Counted from the stretch's first letter, positions 1-8,052 are shown. The stretch: DNA of 19,685 bases from JAXHTH01 sp034211115 (GCA_034211115.1 JAXHTH010000201.1:1-19685), one strand, 5' to 3'. Notes: generated from the letters alone by a model not told the origin. Numbers and translations are program-made.

Positions 1-410
1 GCCGGATCCTCATCGACCGCGAACGGCGAGGCGACCGTGCTCACCGGGCAGTCGGCGTTCGTCTCCAGCGCCTGCACCGCGAGGTCGATCAGGCGCGGGT
101 CGATCTCGGGCTCGTCGCCCTGCACGTTGACCACGAGCGCAACATCGAGATCGGCCACCGCCTCGGCGATCCGGCTCGTGCCGTTGGGATGATCGGCGCG
201 GGTCATCACCGCGTCGCCGCCGGCGCGTTCGACGGCCGCGCGGATGCGCTCGTCGTCGGTGGCGACGATGACCCGCTCCACCGTCGCCGCCTGCCGGACG
301 CGCTGAAGCACATGCACGATCAGCGGCCTCCCCGTGCGGTCGGCCAGCGCCTTGCCGGGGAAACGGCTCGATTCGTACCGGGCGGGGATGACGGCGATGA
401 CACGACTCAC
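1..410 (-). CDS. kdsB: 3-deoxy-manno-octulosonate cytidylyltransferase (CMP-Kdo synthetase), 5' part
   Basis: KdsB activates Kdo with CTP to give CMP-Kdo for lipopolysaccharide core synthesis in the cytoplasm. The gene runs off the left edge; about 136 codons are present of the roughly 250 usual for the family. The translation from the GTG at 410 shows the family motifs in order: VIAVIPARYESSRFPGKAL at the N-terminus (nucleotide-binding loop), VIVATDDERI, DHPNGTSRIAEA, and VVNVQGDEPEI. The GTG start is chosen because AGGAG lies 6 nt upstream and the VIPARY motif begins only a few residues in. It lies downstream of the TPR gene on the same strand, about 100 nt away. That gap holds a possible extended -10 (TGATATCCT, 475-483 on the minus strand), so kdsB may also be transcribed alone. 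The identification is secure; only the missing C-terminus is unseen. Confidence 0.93.
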   Translation of the reverse strand, partial: MSRVIAVIPARYESSRFPGKALADRTGRPLIVHVLQRVRQAATVERVIVATDDERIRAAVERAGGDAVMTRADHPNGTSRIAEAVADLDVALVVNVQGDEPEIDPRLIDLAVQALETNADCPVSTVASPFAVDEDP

Positions 411-512
411 GCAATACTCCTGCCGCGCCGTCGCGCGCCGCGCCGACGGCAATCCGCGTCCAGCACGATGAAACAGGATATCAGATCGGCGCCACCGCGC
501 CGCCTTACCCGA

Positions 513-2003
513 TCACGACCCGCCCGTCATTTCGCGGATCAGCCCGTCGACTTCCTTGCGCTTGGCCCGGATGTCGCGGTAGGTGACGTCCTTGCGGGCG
601 ATCTCCGAGCAGATGGACTTCGCCTGCTTGGCCATGTCCACCGATTCCTCCTCGCGGGCCGCCTCGATGAGCGCGAGCATGAGATCGTACTTGATGGGCA
701 GCTCGCGCTCCGACTGCGTCGCGTCGATCGATGACAACGCCTCCTGGAACTCCGCGATCGCCTCCGCGTACCAGTCCTCGTGCAGGAAGGAGCGGCCGAG
801 CATGTGCCCGGACCGGACGCGGAGCTTGGGCTCGTCCTTGCACGTCTGGAAGTGCGGCATCGCGTCGTCGTAGTTCCCCAACTCGTACTGCACCATCCCC
901 AGGTCGAAGCGACGGAAGCGATCGGTCGGATAGCGCTTGACGCGCTCGTTGTACTCGGCGACCTTCAGCTCCAGCAGCTCTTTCGCGATCTCCTCCCGCT
1001 TCGTCTTCGCCGCCTCGTCGTCGGGGGACGCCTCCAGCTTCTCGTCAAGCTGCCGCAACTGCCGTTCGAGCCGGGCGATCTCGATGTCGCCGGCCTGCAT
1101 GCGGAAGCGGTACTCGCCCGTCTCCTCGAAGCCCTTCATGTAGACGTCGTGCGCCTTCTGCTCATCCTCCGGCGTCATGCGCTTCTTGAGAAGCTGCCCG
1201 TAGCGGTTGATGACGTCCGGCGCCTTGGGATTGGCCTCGTAATCCAGGCGGGCGCGTTCGAGGTTGCGCTCCTCGACGGTGGAGCCGCCGGAGAGGGACT
1301 CCTCTTCGACGAGCTCCTTTTGCGTCTCGATGTCGCGGACGGACCTGCGGTAGCCGCCCTCCTCGCCGACCGCCTCGTCGTATCGCCCCTGGTCCATGGC
1401 CCGCTGGGCGGTGAGGTTCTTGAGCTGGGCGTCCAGCTCGTTGTCGCTCGGATCGAGGTCGCGGGCCATCTCGCCGGCGCTGAGGGCCTCGTCCCACGCC
1501 CCGGCCTGGCCGAACACCTCCATGGCCTGCATGAGGAACCCCTTGCTCTGCCGCTTCTGGTTGCGGATCAGGCTGAGCACGCGGGGGGCGATCCAGCGGC
1601 CGAACTCGAACTGCTCGGCCTTGACCGCGGCGGCCAGGGCCTTCAGGGCCGCCTTGTGATTCTTCAGATCCTTCATCCACTCGAACTCGGCGGCGGCGAA
1701 CTTGCCCACCGGCGTGCCGTCGTCGAGGCTGCGGATCTCCCGGCTCGTGGCCGGCTTGTTCCCCCGGTTCACGTACTGCACCGCCGCCTCGAGCATCGCC
1801 GCGTGGGCCGACATCACGTCCGGGTCGAGCTTGATCCCGTTGGCGTAGCACTCCAGGGCGTAGGCGAAGTTGAACGAGTCGGCGCTGGTGCGGGCGTGCT
1901 CGAACCACTTCCTCGCCTTCTCCGGCTGGGGCTCGAAGGCGGGCTCCTCGGGGCCCCCGCCGCCCTCCTCGTCGTTTGGTGGTTTCTTCCTGAACAGTGC
2001 CAC
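513..2003 (-). CDS. tetratricopeptide-repeat protein of unknown role
   Basis: The 496-residue protein has no signal peptide and is probably cytoplasmic. The N-terminus is short and basic (MALFRKK) followed by an acidic, Gly/Pro/Glu-rich linker to about residue 28. TPR-like helix pairs follow, for example KARKWFEHARTSADSFNFAYALECY with NGIKLDPD, and AWDEALSAGEMARDLDPSDNELD. A charged, coiled-coil-like stretch (IARLERQLRQLDEKLEASP and onward) precedes further TPRs such as RRFDLGMVQYELGNYDDAMP and DWYAEAIAEFQEALSS near the C-terminus. TPRs mediate protein-protein contacts; no enzymatic motif is seen. The GTG start is supported by GAGGA 6 nt upstream, and a good promoter lies at 2094-2122. kdsB follows on the same strand and def is divergent. 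The TPR class is reasonably sure; the partner is unknown. Confidence 0.8.
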   Translation of the reverse strand: MALFRKKPPNDEEGGGGPEEPAFEPQPEKARKWFEHARTSADSFNFAYALECYANGIKLDPDVMSAHAAMLEAAVQYVNRGNKPATSREIRSLDDGTPVGKFAAAEFEWMKDLKNHKAALKALAAAVKAEQFEFGRWIAPRVLSLIRNQKRQSKGFLMQAMEVFGQAGAWDEALSAGEMARDLDPSDNELDAQLKNLTAQRAMDQGRYDEAVGEEGGYRRSVRDIETQKELVEEESLSGGSTVEERNLERARLDYEANPKAPDVINRYGQLLKKRMTPEDEQKAHDVYMKGFEETGEYRFRMQAGDIEIARLERQLRQLDEKLEASPDDEAAKTKREEIAKELLELKVAEYNERVKRYPTDRFRRFDLGMVQYELGNYDDAMPHFQTCKDEPKLRVRSGHMLGRSFLHEDWYAEAIAEFQEALSSIDATQSERELPIKYDLMLALIEAAREEESVDMAKQAKSICSEIARKDVTYRDIRAKRKEVDGLIREMTGGS

Positions 2004-2093
2004 GATCCGTCCTCTGGCTTGAGCCGGCCCCCGCTCTCCATCCGCACCGCGGGCCGCTCCTGATGCGAATCGGCCTCACGGGCCGAAGAAACA

Positions 2094-2122
2094 AAGGTAT
2101 GAGCAATCCGCACGCCGGTCAA
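2094..2122 (-). promoter_or_regulatory. sigma70-type promoter for the TPR gene
   Basis: On the minus strand, TTGACC (2117-2122) is separated by exactly 17 nt from TACCTT (2094-2099). Transcription would start near 2087, giving a leader of about 84 nt before the GTG at 2003. The same TACCTT -10 with a TTGACG -35 and a 17-nt spacer recurs at 10959-10987. Confidence 0.6.
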
Positions 2123-2159
2123 CGATCCGCCGTCCCTGGCTGGAATCGTCCAATCCGCC

Positions 2160-2165
2160 TAGCAT
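2160..2165 (+). promoter_or_regulatory. -10 element of def, suggesting a leaderless mRNA
   Basis: TAGCAT ends 7 nt before the ATG of def, and no Shine-Dalgarno-like sequence lies between them. Transcription starting 7 nt after the -10 would begin at the start codon. No convincing -35 is seen. Confidence 0.35.
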
Positions 2166-2172
2166 ACCAGCG

Positions 2173-2712
2173 ATGAGCGTCGATCCCGACCAACTGAGCA
2201 TTCTCATCTACCCCCATCCAGCTCTCCGCCAGAAGGGCGAGCCCGTCGACCCGGCCGATGAGCACGTCCACGCCGTCGCCCGGAGGATGATCCAGCTCAT
2301 GCACGAGGCGGACGGCGTGGGCCTCGCCGCCCCGCAGGTCGGACTCGCCTGGCGCCTCTTCGTCACCCACGGACGCGACTACGACCCCGAGGACCGCGTC
2401 TTCATCAACCCCCGACTGGATATCGGACGCGGGGAGATGATCACCGAGGAGGAGGGATGCCTCAGCCTGCCCGGCATTCACGTGCAGGTCCGACGCGCCG
2501 ATCACGTGGACATCACCGCCCACGGCCTGGACGGCGAGCCCTTCTCGATGTCTGCCGACGCCTTCCTCACACGCATCTGGCAGCACGAGAACGACCATCT
2601 CGACGGCGTGCTCATCATCGACAAGATGACCCCCATGGACCGCCTCGCCACGCGGAAGGCGCTGAAGGAACTGAAGACCGCCTCGGTCGCCACCGGCGGG
2701 GATGCGCTGTAG
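2173..2712 (+). CDS. def: peptide deformylase
   Basis: The enzyme removes the N-formyl group from nascent proteins and is a cytoplasmic metalloenzyme (Fe2+ or Zn2+). All three family motifs are intact: GVGLAAPQVG (residues 48-57), EEGCLSLPG (93-101, metal-ligand Cys96), and QHENDHLDG (137-145, ligands His138 and His142, catalytic Glu139). The length of 179 residues is normal for the family. It is the first gene of a plus-strand operon with fmt, whose ATG lies 13 nt after this stop; def and fmt are commonly paired because they act at opposite ends of the formyl-Met cycle. No Shine-Dalgarno precedes the ATG and a -10-like TAGCAT sits 7 nt upstream, so the transcript may be leaderless. The identification is very secure. 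Confidence 0.97.
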   Translation: MSVDPDQLSILIYPHPALRQKGEPVDPADEHVHAVARRMIQLMHEADGVGLAAPQVGLAWRLFVTHGRDYDPEDRVFINPRLDIGRGEMITEEEGCLSLPGIHVQVRRADHVDITAHGLDGEPFSMSADAFLTRIWQHENDHLDGVLIIDKMTPMDRLATRKALKELKTASVATGGDAL

Positions 2713-2725
2713 GGAGACGCCGTCG

Positions 2726-3658
2726 ATGCGACTGGTCTACTTCGGGTCCGGCGTCTTCGGCCTGCCGACCCTCCACCGCCTCGCCGACGCCCACGAGGTG
2801 CTGCTGGTCGTGACCCAGCCGGACCGGCCGGCCGGGCGCAAGCGGCGTCTGACGCCCACCCCGATCGCCGAGCTCGCCGCCGATCGGGGGATCCCCACCA
2901 TCAAGCCCGAGTCGCCCAACGAGCCGGCGGCGATCGCCGACATCCACGGCCGGGGCGCCGAGGCGTTCGTCGTCATCGCCTACGCCCACAAGCTGGGGCC
3001 GGACCTGATCGGCGACACCTTCGCCCTCAACCTCCACGCCTCGCTTCTGCCGAAATATCGCGGTGCCGCTCCGATTAACTGGGCGATGATCAACGGCGAA
3101 CGCCAGACCGGCCTGAGCATCATCACCCTCGCTCAGACGATGGACGCGGGGTCCATCCTCGCTCAGCGGGCGACGAACATCGACCCGATGGAGACGGCCG
3201 GGGAGTTGCACGACCGCCTCGCCGAGCTGGGGCCCGACCTCGTCCTCGAGACGCTCGACCGGTACCGGGCGGGGACGCTCCGGCCGCAGCGGCAGGACGA
3301 TGCGGCCGCGACGCGCGCCCCGCGCCTAAGCAAGGCCGATGGCACGGTGAGCTTCGACCGGCCCGCGGAGGCGGTGCGATGCCGCGTGCACGGGCTGACG
3401 CCCTGGCCCGGCTGTACGGTCATGCTCGATGATGCGCCGCTGAGGTTGCTGCGCGTCGAACAAGTGGACACAGTTGCGGGGGCGTCGGAATCGCCGGGAG
3501 TTGTTCGGGACGATCTCACCATCGCCTGCAATCCGGGCGCGGTCAGGCTGTTGTCCGTTCAGCCGCCGGGCGGGAAGTCCATGACGTTCCAGGCCTACTG
3601 CAACGGCCACGATGTGTCACCCGGCACGAAGATGCGCCCCATGCCGGCCGAGCAATGA
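2726..3658 (+). CDS. fmt: methionyl-tRNA formyltransferase
   Basis: The enzyme transfers a formyl group from 10-formyl-tetrahydrofolate to Met-tRNA(fMet) for translation initiation. The 310-residue product begins MRLVYFGSGVFGLPTL, the N-terminal Rossmann strand of the family. The catalytic triad is visible as Asn102 and His104 in LNLHASLLPKYRGAAPINWA, and Asp140 in MDAGSIL. The C-terminal tRNA-contact domain follows, including VRCRVHGLTPWPG. An in-frame ATG at 2702 overlaps def, but the ATG at 2726 is preferred: AGGGAG lies 9 nt upstream and the protein then starts where the family does. The gene follows def closely, and its stop overlaps the next ATG as ATGA, so the third gene is likely translationally coupled. 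Confidence 0.96.
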   Translation: MRLVYFGSGVFGLPTLHRLADAHEVLLVVTQPDRPAGRKRRLTPTPIAELAADRGIPTIKPESPNEPAAIADIHGRGAEAFVVIAYAHKLGPDLIGDTFALNLHASLLPKYRGAAPINWAMINGERQTGLSIITLAQTMDAGSILAQRATNIDPMETAGELHDRLAELGPDLVLETLDRYRAGTLRPQRQDDAAATRAPRLSKADGTVSFDRPAEAVRCRVHGLTPWPGCTVMLDDAPLRLLRVEQVDTVAGASESPGVVRDDLTIACNPGAVRLLSVQPPGGKSMTFQAYCNGHDVSPGTKMRPMPAEQ

Positions 3659-4227
3659 GCTGGTTCCCGAAGACATTGTGGGATCTCCTGAAGGGCCCGC
3701 CGCTGCCCCCGGAAAAGGGACCGCGGCGCGAGCGGGAGCCATCGGCGAAACCGATCGCGCCGCGCCGCGAGAAGGATGATCACAGCGAGCGCACGCCGCG
3801 GCGCAAGCCGACCATGCAGGAGAAGTACGCCGCGCTCATCGTCGAGATGAAGACCACGTACGGCGTGCGCGTGCGCAAGTGGCGCAGCAGCACGAGCGGC
3901 TGCGCGTGGGAGGTGCACTATCACGACGGCTCGACGGCGCGGCTCATCGAATCGCCCCGCCCCCGCGGGCCGATGAGCTGCGCGATCTTCCTGCACGAGA
4001 TCGGCCACCACGCGATCGGTTTCGGCCGCTACCGCCCGCGCTGCCTGGAGGAGTACCACGCGTGGCGCTGGGCGCTGGAGACGATGCGTCAGCGCGGCTT
4101 CAACGTCACGCCCGCCGTCGAGAAGCGCATGGCCGAATCCCTGCGCTGGGCCGTGTCGAAAGGCGCCCGCCGCGGCCTCCGCCGCATCCCGCGCGAACTG
4201 CTGCCGTACGTTACGGACGGCGAGTGA
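3655..4227 (+). CDS. putative HExxH metalloprotein of unknown function, coupled to fmt
   Basis: I do not recognise this 190-residue protein. Residues 1-55 are basic, Pro-rich and low in complexity (KGPRREREPSAKPIAPRREK), probably disordered, with no signal peptide. The folded part runs from about residue 55. It contains HEIGHH at 114-119, which fits the zincin HExxH metal-binding motif, followed after about 13 residues by CLEEYHAWRWA (130-140), whose glutamates or His135 could supply the third ligand. The C-terminus is basic (KGARRGLRRIPREL). Its ATG overlaps the fmt stop (ATGA), so it belongs to the def-fmt operon. A protease or other hydrolase is possible by motif only. The compact HExxH plus downstream acidic helix loosely recalls small zincin domains, but I see no helix-turn-helix that would make it an ImmA/IrrE regulator. 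Confidence 0.75.
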   Translation: MSWFPKTLWDLLKGPPLPPEKGPRREREPSAKPIAPRREKDDHSERTPRRKPTMQEKYAALIVEMKTTYGVRVRKWRSSTSGCAWEVHYHDGSTARLIESPRPRGPMSCAIFLHEIGHHAIGFGRYRPRCLEEYHAWRWALETMRQRGFNVTPAVEKRMAESLRWAVSKGARRGLRRIPRELLPYVTDGE

Positions 4228-4293
4228 GAATCACCGACGGGCTGCCAATACTCCGAGTGCGTGTGTGTTTGGATATCGTTTCAAGCGCGGACA

Positions 4294-4416
4294 GGCGTCC
4301 CCCTCCCCCTCCGAGGGGGAGGGCGAGGGAGGGGGTGGTGCACAGAAGATCAACTGGCCTGATTCGACGCTCCGACCCACCCCCTCGCCCCCTCCCTCCA
4401 AGGGAGGGGGGAACGC
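4294..4416. repeat. palindromic G/C-rich MITE- or REP-like element
   Basis: Two inverted copies of a unit of about 43 nt flank a 38-nt core (4339-4376). Each unit begins GGCGT at the outer end, folds into its own hairpin and ends in a G5TGG run at the inner end. The left hairpin is CCCTCCCCCTC (4301-4311) with GAGGGGGAGGG (4313-4323). The right hairpin is CCCCCTCCCT (4388-4397) with AGGGAGGGGG (4401-4410). The inner ends pair as GGGGGTGG (4331-4338) with CCACCCCC (4377-4384). The copies differ by a few bases, so the symmetry is not exact. No target-site duplication or ORF is visible. It fills the gap of about 230 nt between the convergent 3' ends of the HExxH and AAA genes, where its hairpins might stop transcription from both sides. 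Confidence 0.8.
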
Positions 4417-4459
4417 CATCCTCCTGATCTCGCGCGTGAGCTTCAATCGCGAGCCACGC

Positions 4460-5950
4460 TCAATTCGCCGGGACGCATCTTCCCTGCGCCCATTGGCGCA
4501 GGGCGCGGATCTTCTCGGCCATCGTGCGCGAGAGGGGCGGGGATTCGGCGAGGACCGATGTGATCTGCTCCGTGTCCAGCTTGCCGTGTTTGGCGAACGC
4601 TTCGTGCAGGGCGGCGACGATCGCCTGCTCGATCTCCGCCCCGCTGTAGCCCCCGGAAGATTCCGCCAATACGTCCAGATCAAACTTCCGGGGGTCGCGG
4701 TCGCGCTTCTCGAGATGAATGCGGAAGATCTCACGCCGCGTCTTCCCATCGGGCAGGTCAACGAAGAAGATCTCATCGAACCGGCCTTTGCGCAGCAGCT
4801 CGGGCGGCAGGGCCTCGATGTCGTTGGCCGTGGCGACGATGAACACCGGCGACCGGTGATCCTGCATCCACGTCAGCAGCGTGCCGAACATGCGCTGCGA
4901 CAATCCTCCGTCCGTGCTCCGGCTGGCCGCGGAGGCGAAGCCTTTCTCGATCTCATCGACCCAAAGGACGACGGGGGCCATCCGCTCGGCCTGGCGGAGG
5001 GTATCGCGCAGCCGGCGCTCGGACTCGCCGATGTAGCGGTCGTAGAGCGCGCCGGGGTCCATGCGGAGCAGCAGACGCTGCCAGGCGGCGGCGATGGCCT
5101 TGGCGCAGAGGCTCTTGCCCGCCCCCTGCACGCCGAGCAGGAGCACGCCGCGCGGCGTGGCGAGGCCGAACTTCTGCGCCTTGTCGCTCAGCGCGTTCTG
5201 ACGCTGTTTCAGCCAGCGCTTGAGGCGCTTGAGGCCGCCGATCTCGCTCAGGTCGGCCGGCGTCTCGATGTATTCCAGCAGGCCCCCGGAATGGAGGGCC
5301 TGACGCTTGCTCGCCAGTACGTGGTTGATGTCCTCATCATCGAAGCGGCGATCGTCGGCGACGACATCCGTGATGATCCGCTTCACCTGGCCGCGCGTCA
5401 GGCCGCGCAGGTTTTTCAGGATTGTCCGGTAGGCGGTCTTGCTGATCTCGACCTCGATCGGGTCGCGCTGATTCAACTCGCGCAGCTCGCAGCGCACGAG
5501 CTGCTCGATCTCCCTGGTATCGGGCATCGCGGGCTCGAACCGCGTCGCGGCGGCGTCGACCACCGCGGGCATCGAGTCGGCCCGGTCAATGAGGATCAGC
5601 GCGCTGCCCGCGTTGCGGAACTCATCGAGGCACTCGCGCAGGACGCGCATGGTCCGCTCATCCTCCAGATGCCCGGCGAGATCCAGCATCACGCACCACA
5701 ACGGATGAAAGAGCTGATGGGTGACGTGATACAGCGCCGCGGCGGGGTGTTCCGTGTTCGGCTCGGCCGTGCGGGACTCGACGATCCCGTCGCGCACGCC
5801 GTGCGTGATCGACCACACGCGGAGGGTCATGCCGGCGTTGAGGGCGGCATCCTTGACGAGTTGGAGGGCGTAGGGCTCCTCCATCGTCGGGATCCAGATG
5901 CACTCGTGACGCGCGCGAAGCAGCCGTTCCAGTCGGTGCAGGTCGGTCAT
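4460..5950 (-). CDS. Ycf46-like AAA ATPase
   Basis: The 496-residue protein has an N-terminal region (1-220) of the kind found in Ycf46-type proteins, including ALILIDRAD near residue 120, followed by a classical AAA module. Visible motifs are Walker A GVQGAGKS (273-280), the pore-loop region DRYIGESERRLRD (304-316), Walker B VVLWVDEIEK (327-336), sensor 1 in ATAND (373-377), arginine fingers in LLRKGRFDE (385-393), and the lid helix SGGYSGAEIEQAI. AAA proteins use ATP to remodel proteins; the Ycf46 substrate is not well defined, so none is assigned. The start ATG at 5950 has only a weak GGGA upstream. The gene is divergent from the CTP synthase gene. The ATPase call is very secure; the Ycf46-like subfamily is likely. 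Confidence 0.85.
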   Translation of the reverse strand: MTDLHRLERLLRARHECIWIPTMEEPYALQLVKDAALNAGMTLRVWSITHGVRDGIVESRTAEPNTEHPAAALYHVTHQLFHPLWCVMLDLAGHLEDERTMRVLRECLDEFRNAGSALILIDRADSMPAVVDAAATRFEPAMPDTREIEQLVRCELRELNQRDPIEVEISKTAYRTILKNLRGLTRGQVKRIITDVVADDRRFDDEDINHVLASKRQALHSGGLLEYIETPADLSEIGGLKRLKRWLKQRQNALSDKAQKFGLATPRGVLLLGVQGAGKSLCAKAIAAAWQRLLLRMDPGALYDRYIGESERRLRDTLRQAERMAPVVLWVDEIEKGFASAASRSTDGGLSQRMFGTLLTWMQDHRSPVFIVATANDIEALPPELLRKGRFDEIFFVDLPDGKTRREIFRIHLEKRDRDPRKFDLDVLAESSGGYSGAEIEQAIVAALHEAFAKHGKLDTEQITSVLAESPPLSRTMAEKIRALRQWAQGRCVPAN

Positions 5951-5983
5951 GGCGTGTCCCGGGAGGCGAGGGGTGAACAGCCA

Positions 5984-6013
5984 AGCCTAGCGGGCGGGAG
6001 CCGGGGACTGCAA
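5984..6013 (-). promoter_or_regulatory. possible promoter for the AAA ATPase gene
   Basis: On the minus strand, TTGCAG (6008-6013) and TAGGCT (5984-5989) are 18 nt apart. The match to consensus is moderate. The predicted start would leave a leader of about 25-30 nt before the ATG at 5950. Confidence 0.35.
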
Positions 6014-6142
6014 GGGGGAGGCGGTGATGCTGCGGGCGCGTGCTGCGCGGGCAAGCCCGCTGGGGGCGCTGGCGGGGGTCGGCGGCGGGACCCGATGCGG
6101 GGGATGACGCGGGGGCCACTTCCCCCGGCCGGCCGTTCGTGG

Positions 6143-6148
6143 TACATT
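6143..6148 (+). promoter_or_regulatory. -10 element just before the CTP synthase start codon
   Basis: TACATT is followed by 5 nt and then the ATG at 6154. There is no Shine-Dalgarno. Initiation 6-7 nt after the hexamer would give a leaderless or nearly leaderless mRNA. No clear -35 is seen. Confidence 0.35.
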
Positions 6149-6153
6149 CGGTC

Positions 6154-8052
6154 ATGCACCACCCGTTTTTCCAGCACGGGGCCGACGAGGAGACTTCCGG
6201 CGGGTTCCTCCAGCAGTTCGGCCGATCCGCCAAGTCCACCGAGTTCTACTCCCCCGTCCCCGACGGCTACCGGCAGGGGCGGCACTGCTACGTGGCCGTC
6301 TTCGGCACCGTCATGAGCGGCCTGGGGAAGGGCATCTTCAGCTCATCACTCGCCAAACTCATGAAAGACAAGGGGTTATCGGTCGCGCCCATCAAGCTCG
6401 AAGGGTACCTCAACATCGATTCGGGCACCCTCAACCCCTACCGCCACGGCGAGGTCTTCGTCCTCGATGACGGCACCGAATGCGACATGGACCTGGGCAC
6501 CTACGAGCGAATGCTCGACCAGGACCTCGCCCGGCAGAACTTCACCACCAGCGGGCAGATCTACACCACCATCCTCGAGCGCGAGCGGCGCGGCGGGTAT
6601 CTCGGCCGCGATGTGCAGATGATCCCCCACGTCACCGGCGAGGTGAAGCATCGCCTCCGCAAGCTGGCCATGACCGGCGGGCCGGACGGCGGGGAGGCGG
6701 ACATCGTCTTCGTCGAGGTCGGCGGGACGGTCGGCGACTTCGAGAACGGCTTCTTCATCGAGGCCCTGCGCGAACTCGCCTTCGAGGAAGGGCCCGAATC
6801 CACCTGCTTCGTCGCCCTCACCTACATCCTCGAGCCGGCCACGCTGGGCGAGCAGAAGTCCAAGGCCGCCCAGCTCGGCGTCAAGCGCCTCATGGGCGCG
6901 GGCGTCCAGCCCCACATCGTCGCCTGCCGCGCACACCGGCCGGTGAGCGAGACCGTCAAGCAGAAGATCTCGATGTTCTCGAACGTCCCCATGCGGCGCG
7001 TGTTCTCGATGCACGATCGCGAGTCGATCTACACCATCCCCGAGGCGATGCACGGCGAGGGGCTCGACCGCGAGGTGCTGTCCATCCTCAACCTGCATCA
7101 TCGCGTGGACCCCCGCAAGGAGGACCGGGCGCGCGAGCGGTGGAGGGATTTTGCGACGAAGATCCTCGCGCCGCGTGAGCATCGAATCGAGTTGGGGATC
7201 ATGGGCAAGTATGCCGCCTTGCGCGATGCGTACGCCTCGATCGACAAAGCGATCGAGCATGCGGCGACGCACCTGTCGGCCGAGGTCGATGTCCACTGGA
7301 TCGACACGTCGGATGTCACGCGCGAGAACGTCGCCCAGCGGTTGGCCGAGTACGGCATCGACGCGATGATCGTGCCCGGCGGATTCGGCGATCGCGGCGT
7401 CGAGGGCAAGATCGCCTCCGTCGAGTACGCCCGCATGAAGGGGATCCCCTTCCTCGGCATCTGCCTCGGGTTCCAAGTCGCGGTGATCGAGTACGCCCGG
7501 CACGTGCTCGGGCTGGAGCAGGCCGGGTCGACGGAGTTCGATGGCGACTGCCCCGAGCCGGTGATCTCCGAGCTGCCCGAGCAGAAGAAGATCGAGGGCC
7601 TGGGCGGGACCATGCGGCTGGGGGCCCAGGACGTGGCCATCGAGCCCGGCTCGCTCGCCGCGTGGCTGTTCGATGAGAAGACGATGATCCGCGAGCGGTT
7701 CCGCCATCGCTTCGAGGTCGATCCGGACTACATCGAGCGGCTGACCGCGGCCGGCCTGCGGTTCTCCGGCCGTCACCCGCAGCACCCGATCATGCAGGTG
7801 GTCGAGCTGCCCCCGGAGGTGCATCCGTACTTCATCGGCAGCCAGTTCCATCCGGAGCTGACGAGCCGTCCGCTGCGTCCGCAGCCGATGTTCATGGGCC
7901 TGATCGCGGCGGGCATCGCCCACGCGAAGCCGGAGGCGCCGCGGGAGCGGATCTCCGAGCGCTGGCTGCGGGCCGGATCGGGGGAGGGGGACGCGGAGGG
8001 AAACCCTACTGAGCCGCCGGTTCCGGGGGCGGAGGCGGCGTTGAGCCGATGA
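6154..8052 (+). CDS. pyrG: CTP synthase-like enzyme, divergent and extended
   Basis: CTP synthase aminates UTP to CTP using ATP and glutamine. Both domains are present. The synthetase domain has the P-loop GTVMSGLGKG (residues 51-60), then GYLNIDSGTLNPYRHGEVF, DMDLGTYERM and VFVEVGGTVGDFEN. The glutaminase domain has VPGGFGDRG, the nucleophile in LGICLGFQ (Cys437), and FHPELTSRP (His566, Glu568). With the ATG at 6154 it is 632 residues, against about 540 usual, owing to some 44 extra N-terminal residues and a C-terminal tail of about 40. Several usually fixed positions differ: GGVVSSLGKG is GTVMSGLGKG, KLDPY is KLEGY, and the UTP-contact motif KTKPTQ reads KSKAAQ. An upstream in-frame ATG at 6040 is rejected because it would translate GC-rich spacer. 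A paralogue with altered regulation or substrate is possible. Confidence 0.9.
   Translation: MHHPFFQHGADEETSGGFLQQFGRSAKSTEFYSPVPDGYRQGRHCYVAVFGTVMSGLGKGIFSSSLAKLMKDKGLSVAPIKLEGYLNIDSGTLNPYRHGEVFVLDDGTECDMDLGTYERMLDQDLARQNFTTSGQIYTTILERERRGGYLGRDVQMIPHVTGEVKHRLRKLAMTGGPDGGEADIVFVEVGGTVGDFENGFFIEALRELAFEEGPESTCFVALTYILEPATLGEQKSKAAQLGVKRLMGAGVQPHIVACRAHRPVSETVKQKISMFSNVPMRRVFSMHDRESIYTIPEAMHGEGLDREVLSILNLHHRVDPRKEDRARERWRDFATKILAPREHRIELGIMGKYAALRDAYASIDKAIEHAATHLSAEVDVHWIDTSDVTRENVAQRLAEYGIDAMIVPGGFGDRGVEGKIASVEYARMKGIPFLGICLGFQVAVIEYARHVLGLEQAGSTEFDGDCPEPVISELPEQKKIEGLGGTMRLGAQDVAIEPGSLAAWLFDEKTMIRERFRHRFEVDPDYIERLTAAGLRFSGRHPQHPIMQVVELPPEVHPYFIGSQFHPELTSRPLRPQPMFMGLIAAGIAHAKPEAPRERISERWLRAGSGEGDAEGNPTEPPVPGAEAALSR

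Noticed and set aside
2702..2725. Earlier ATG for fmt inside def
   Set aside because: The ATG at 2726 has AGGGAG at the right distance and gives the standard Fmt N-terminus.
3655..4227. ImmA/IrrE-type regulator of a mobile element
   Set aside because: Only the HExxH is shared; there is no helix-turn-helix partner, and the gene is in a housekeeping operon.
6040..6153. Upstream ATG extending the CTP synthase by 38 residues
   Set aside because: It would translate GC-rich spacer containing a GCGGGC/GCCCGC inverted repeat, and the -10 at 6143 would lie inside the gene.
4265..6316. Plus-strand open frame of 683 codons opposite the AAA ATPase
   Set aside because: It is an antisense shadow produced by high GC; the translation has no motifs, while the minus strand encodes an intact AAA module.
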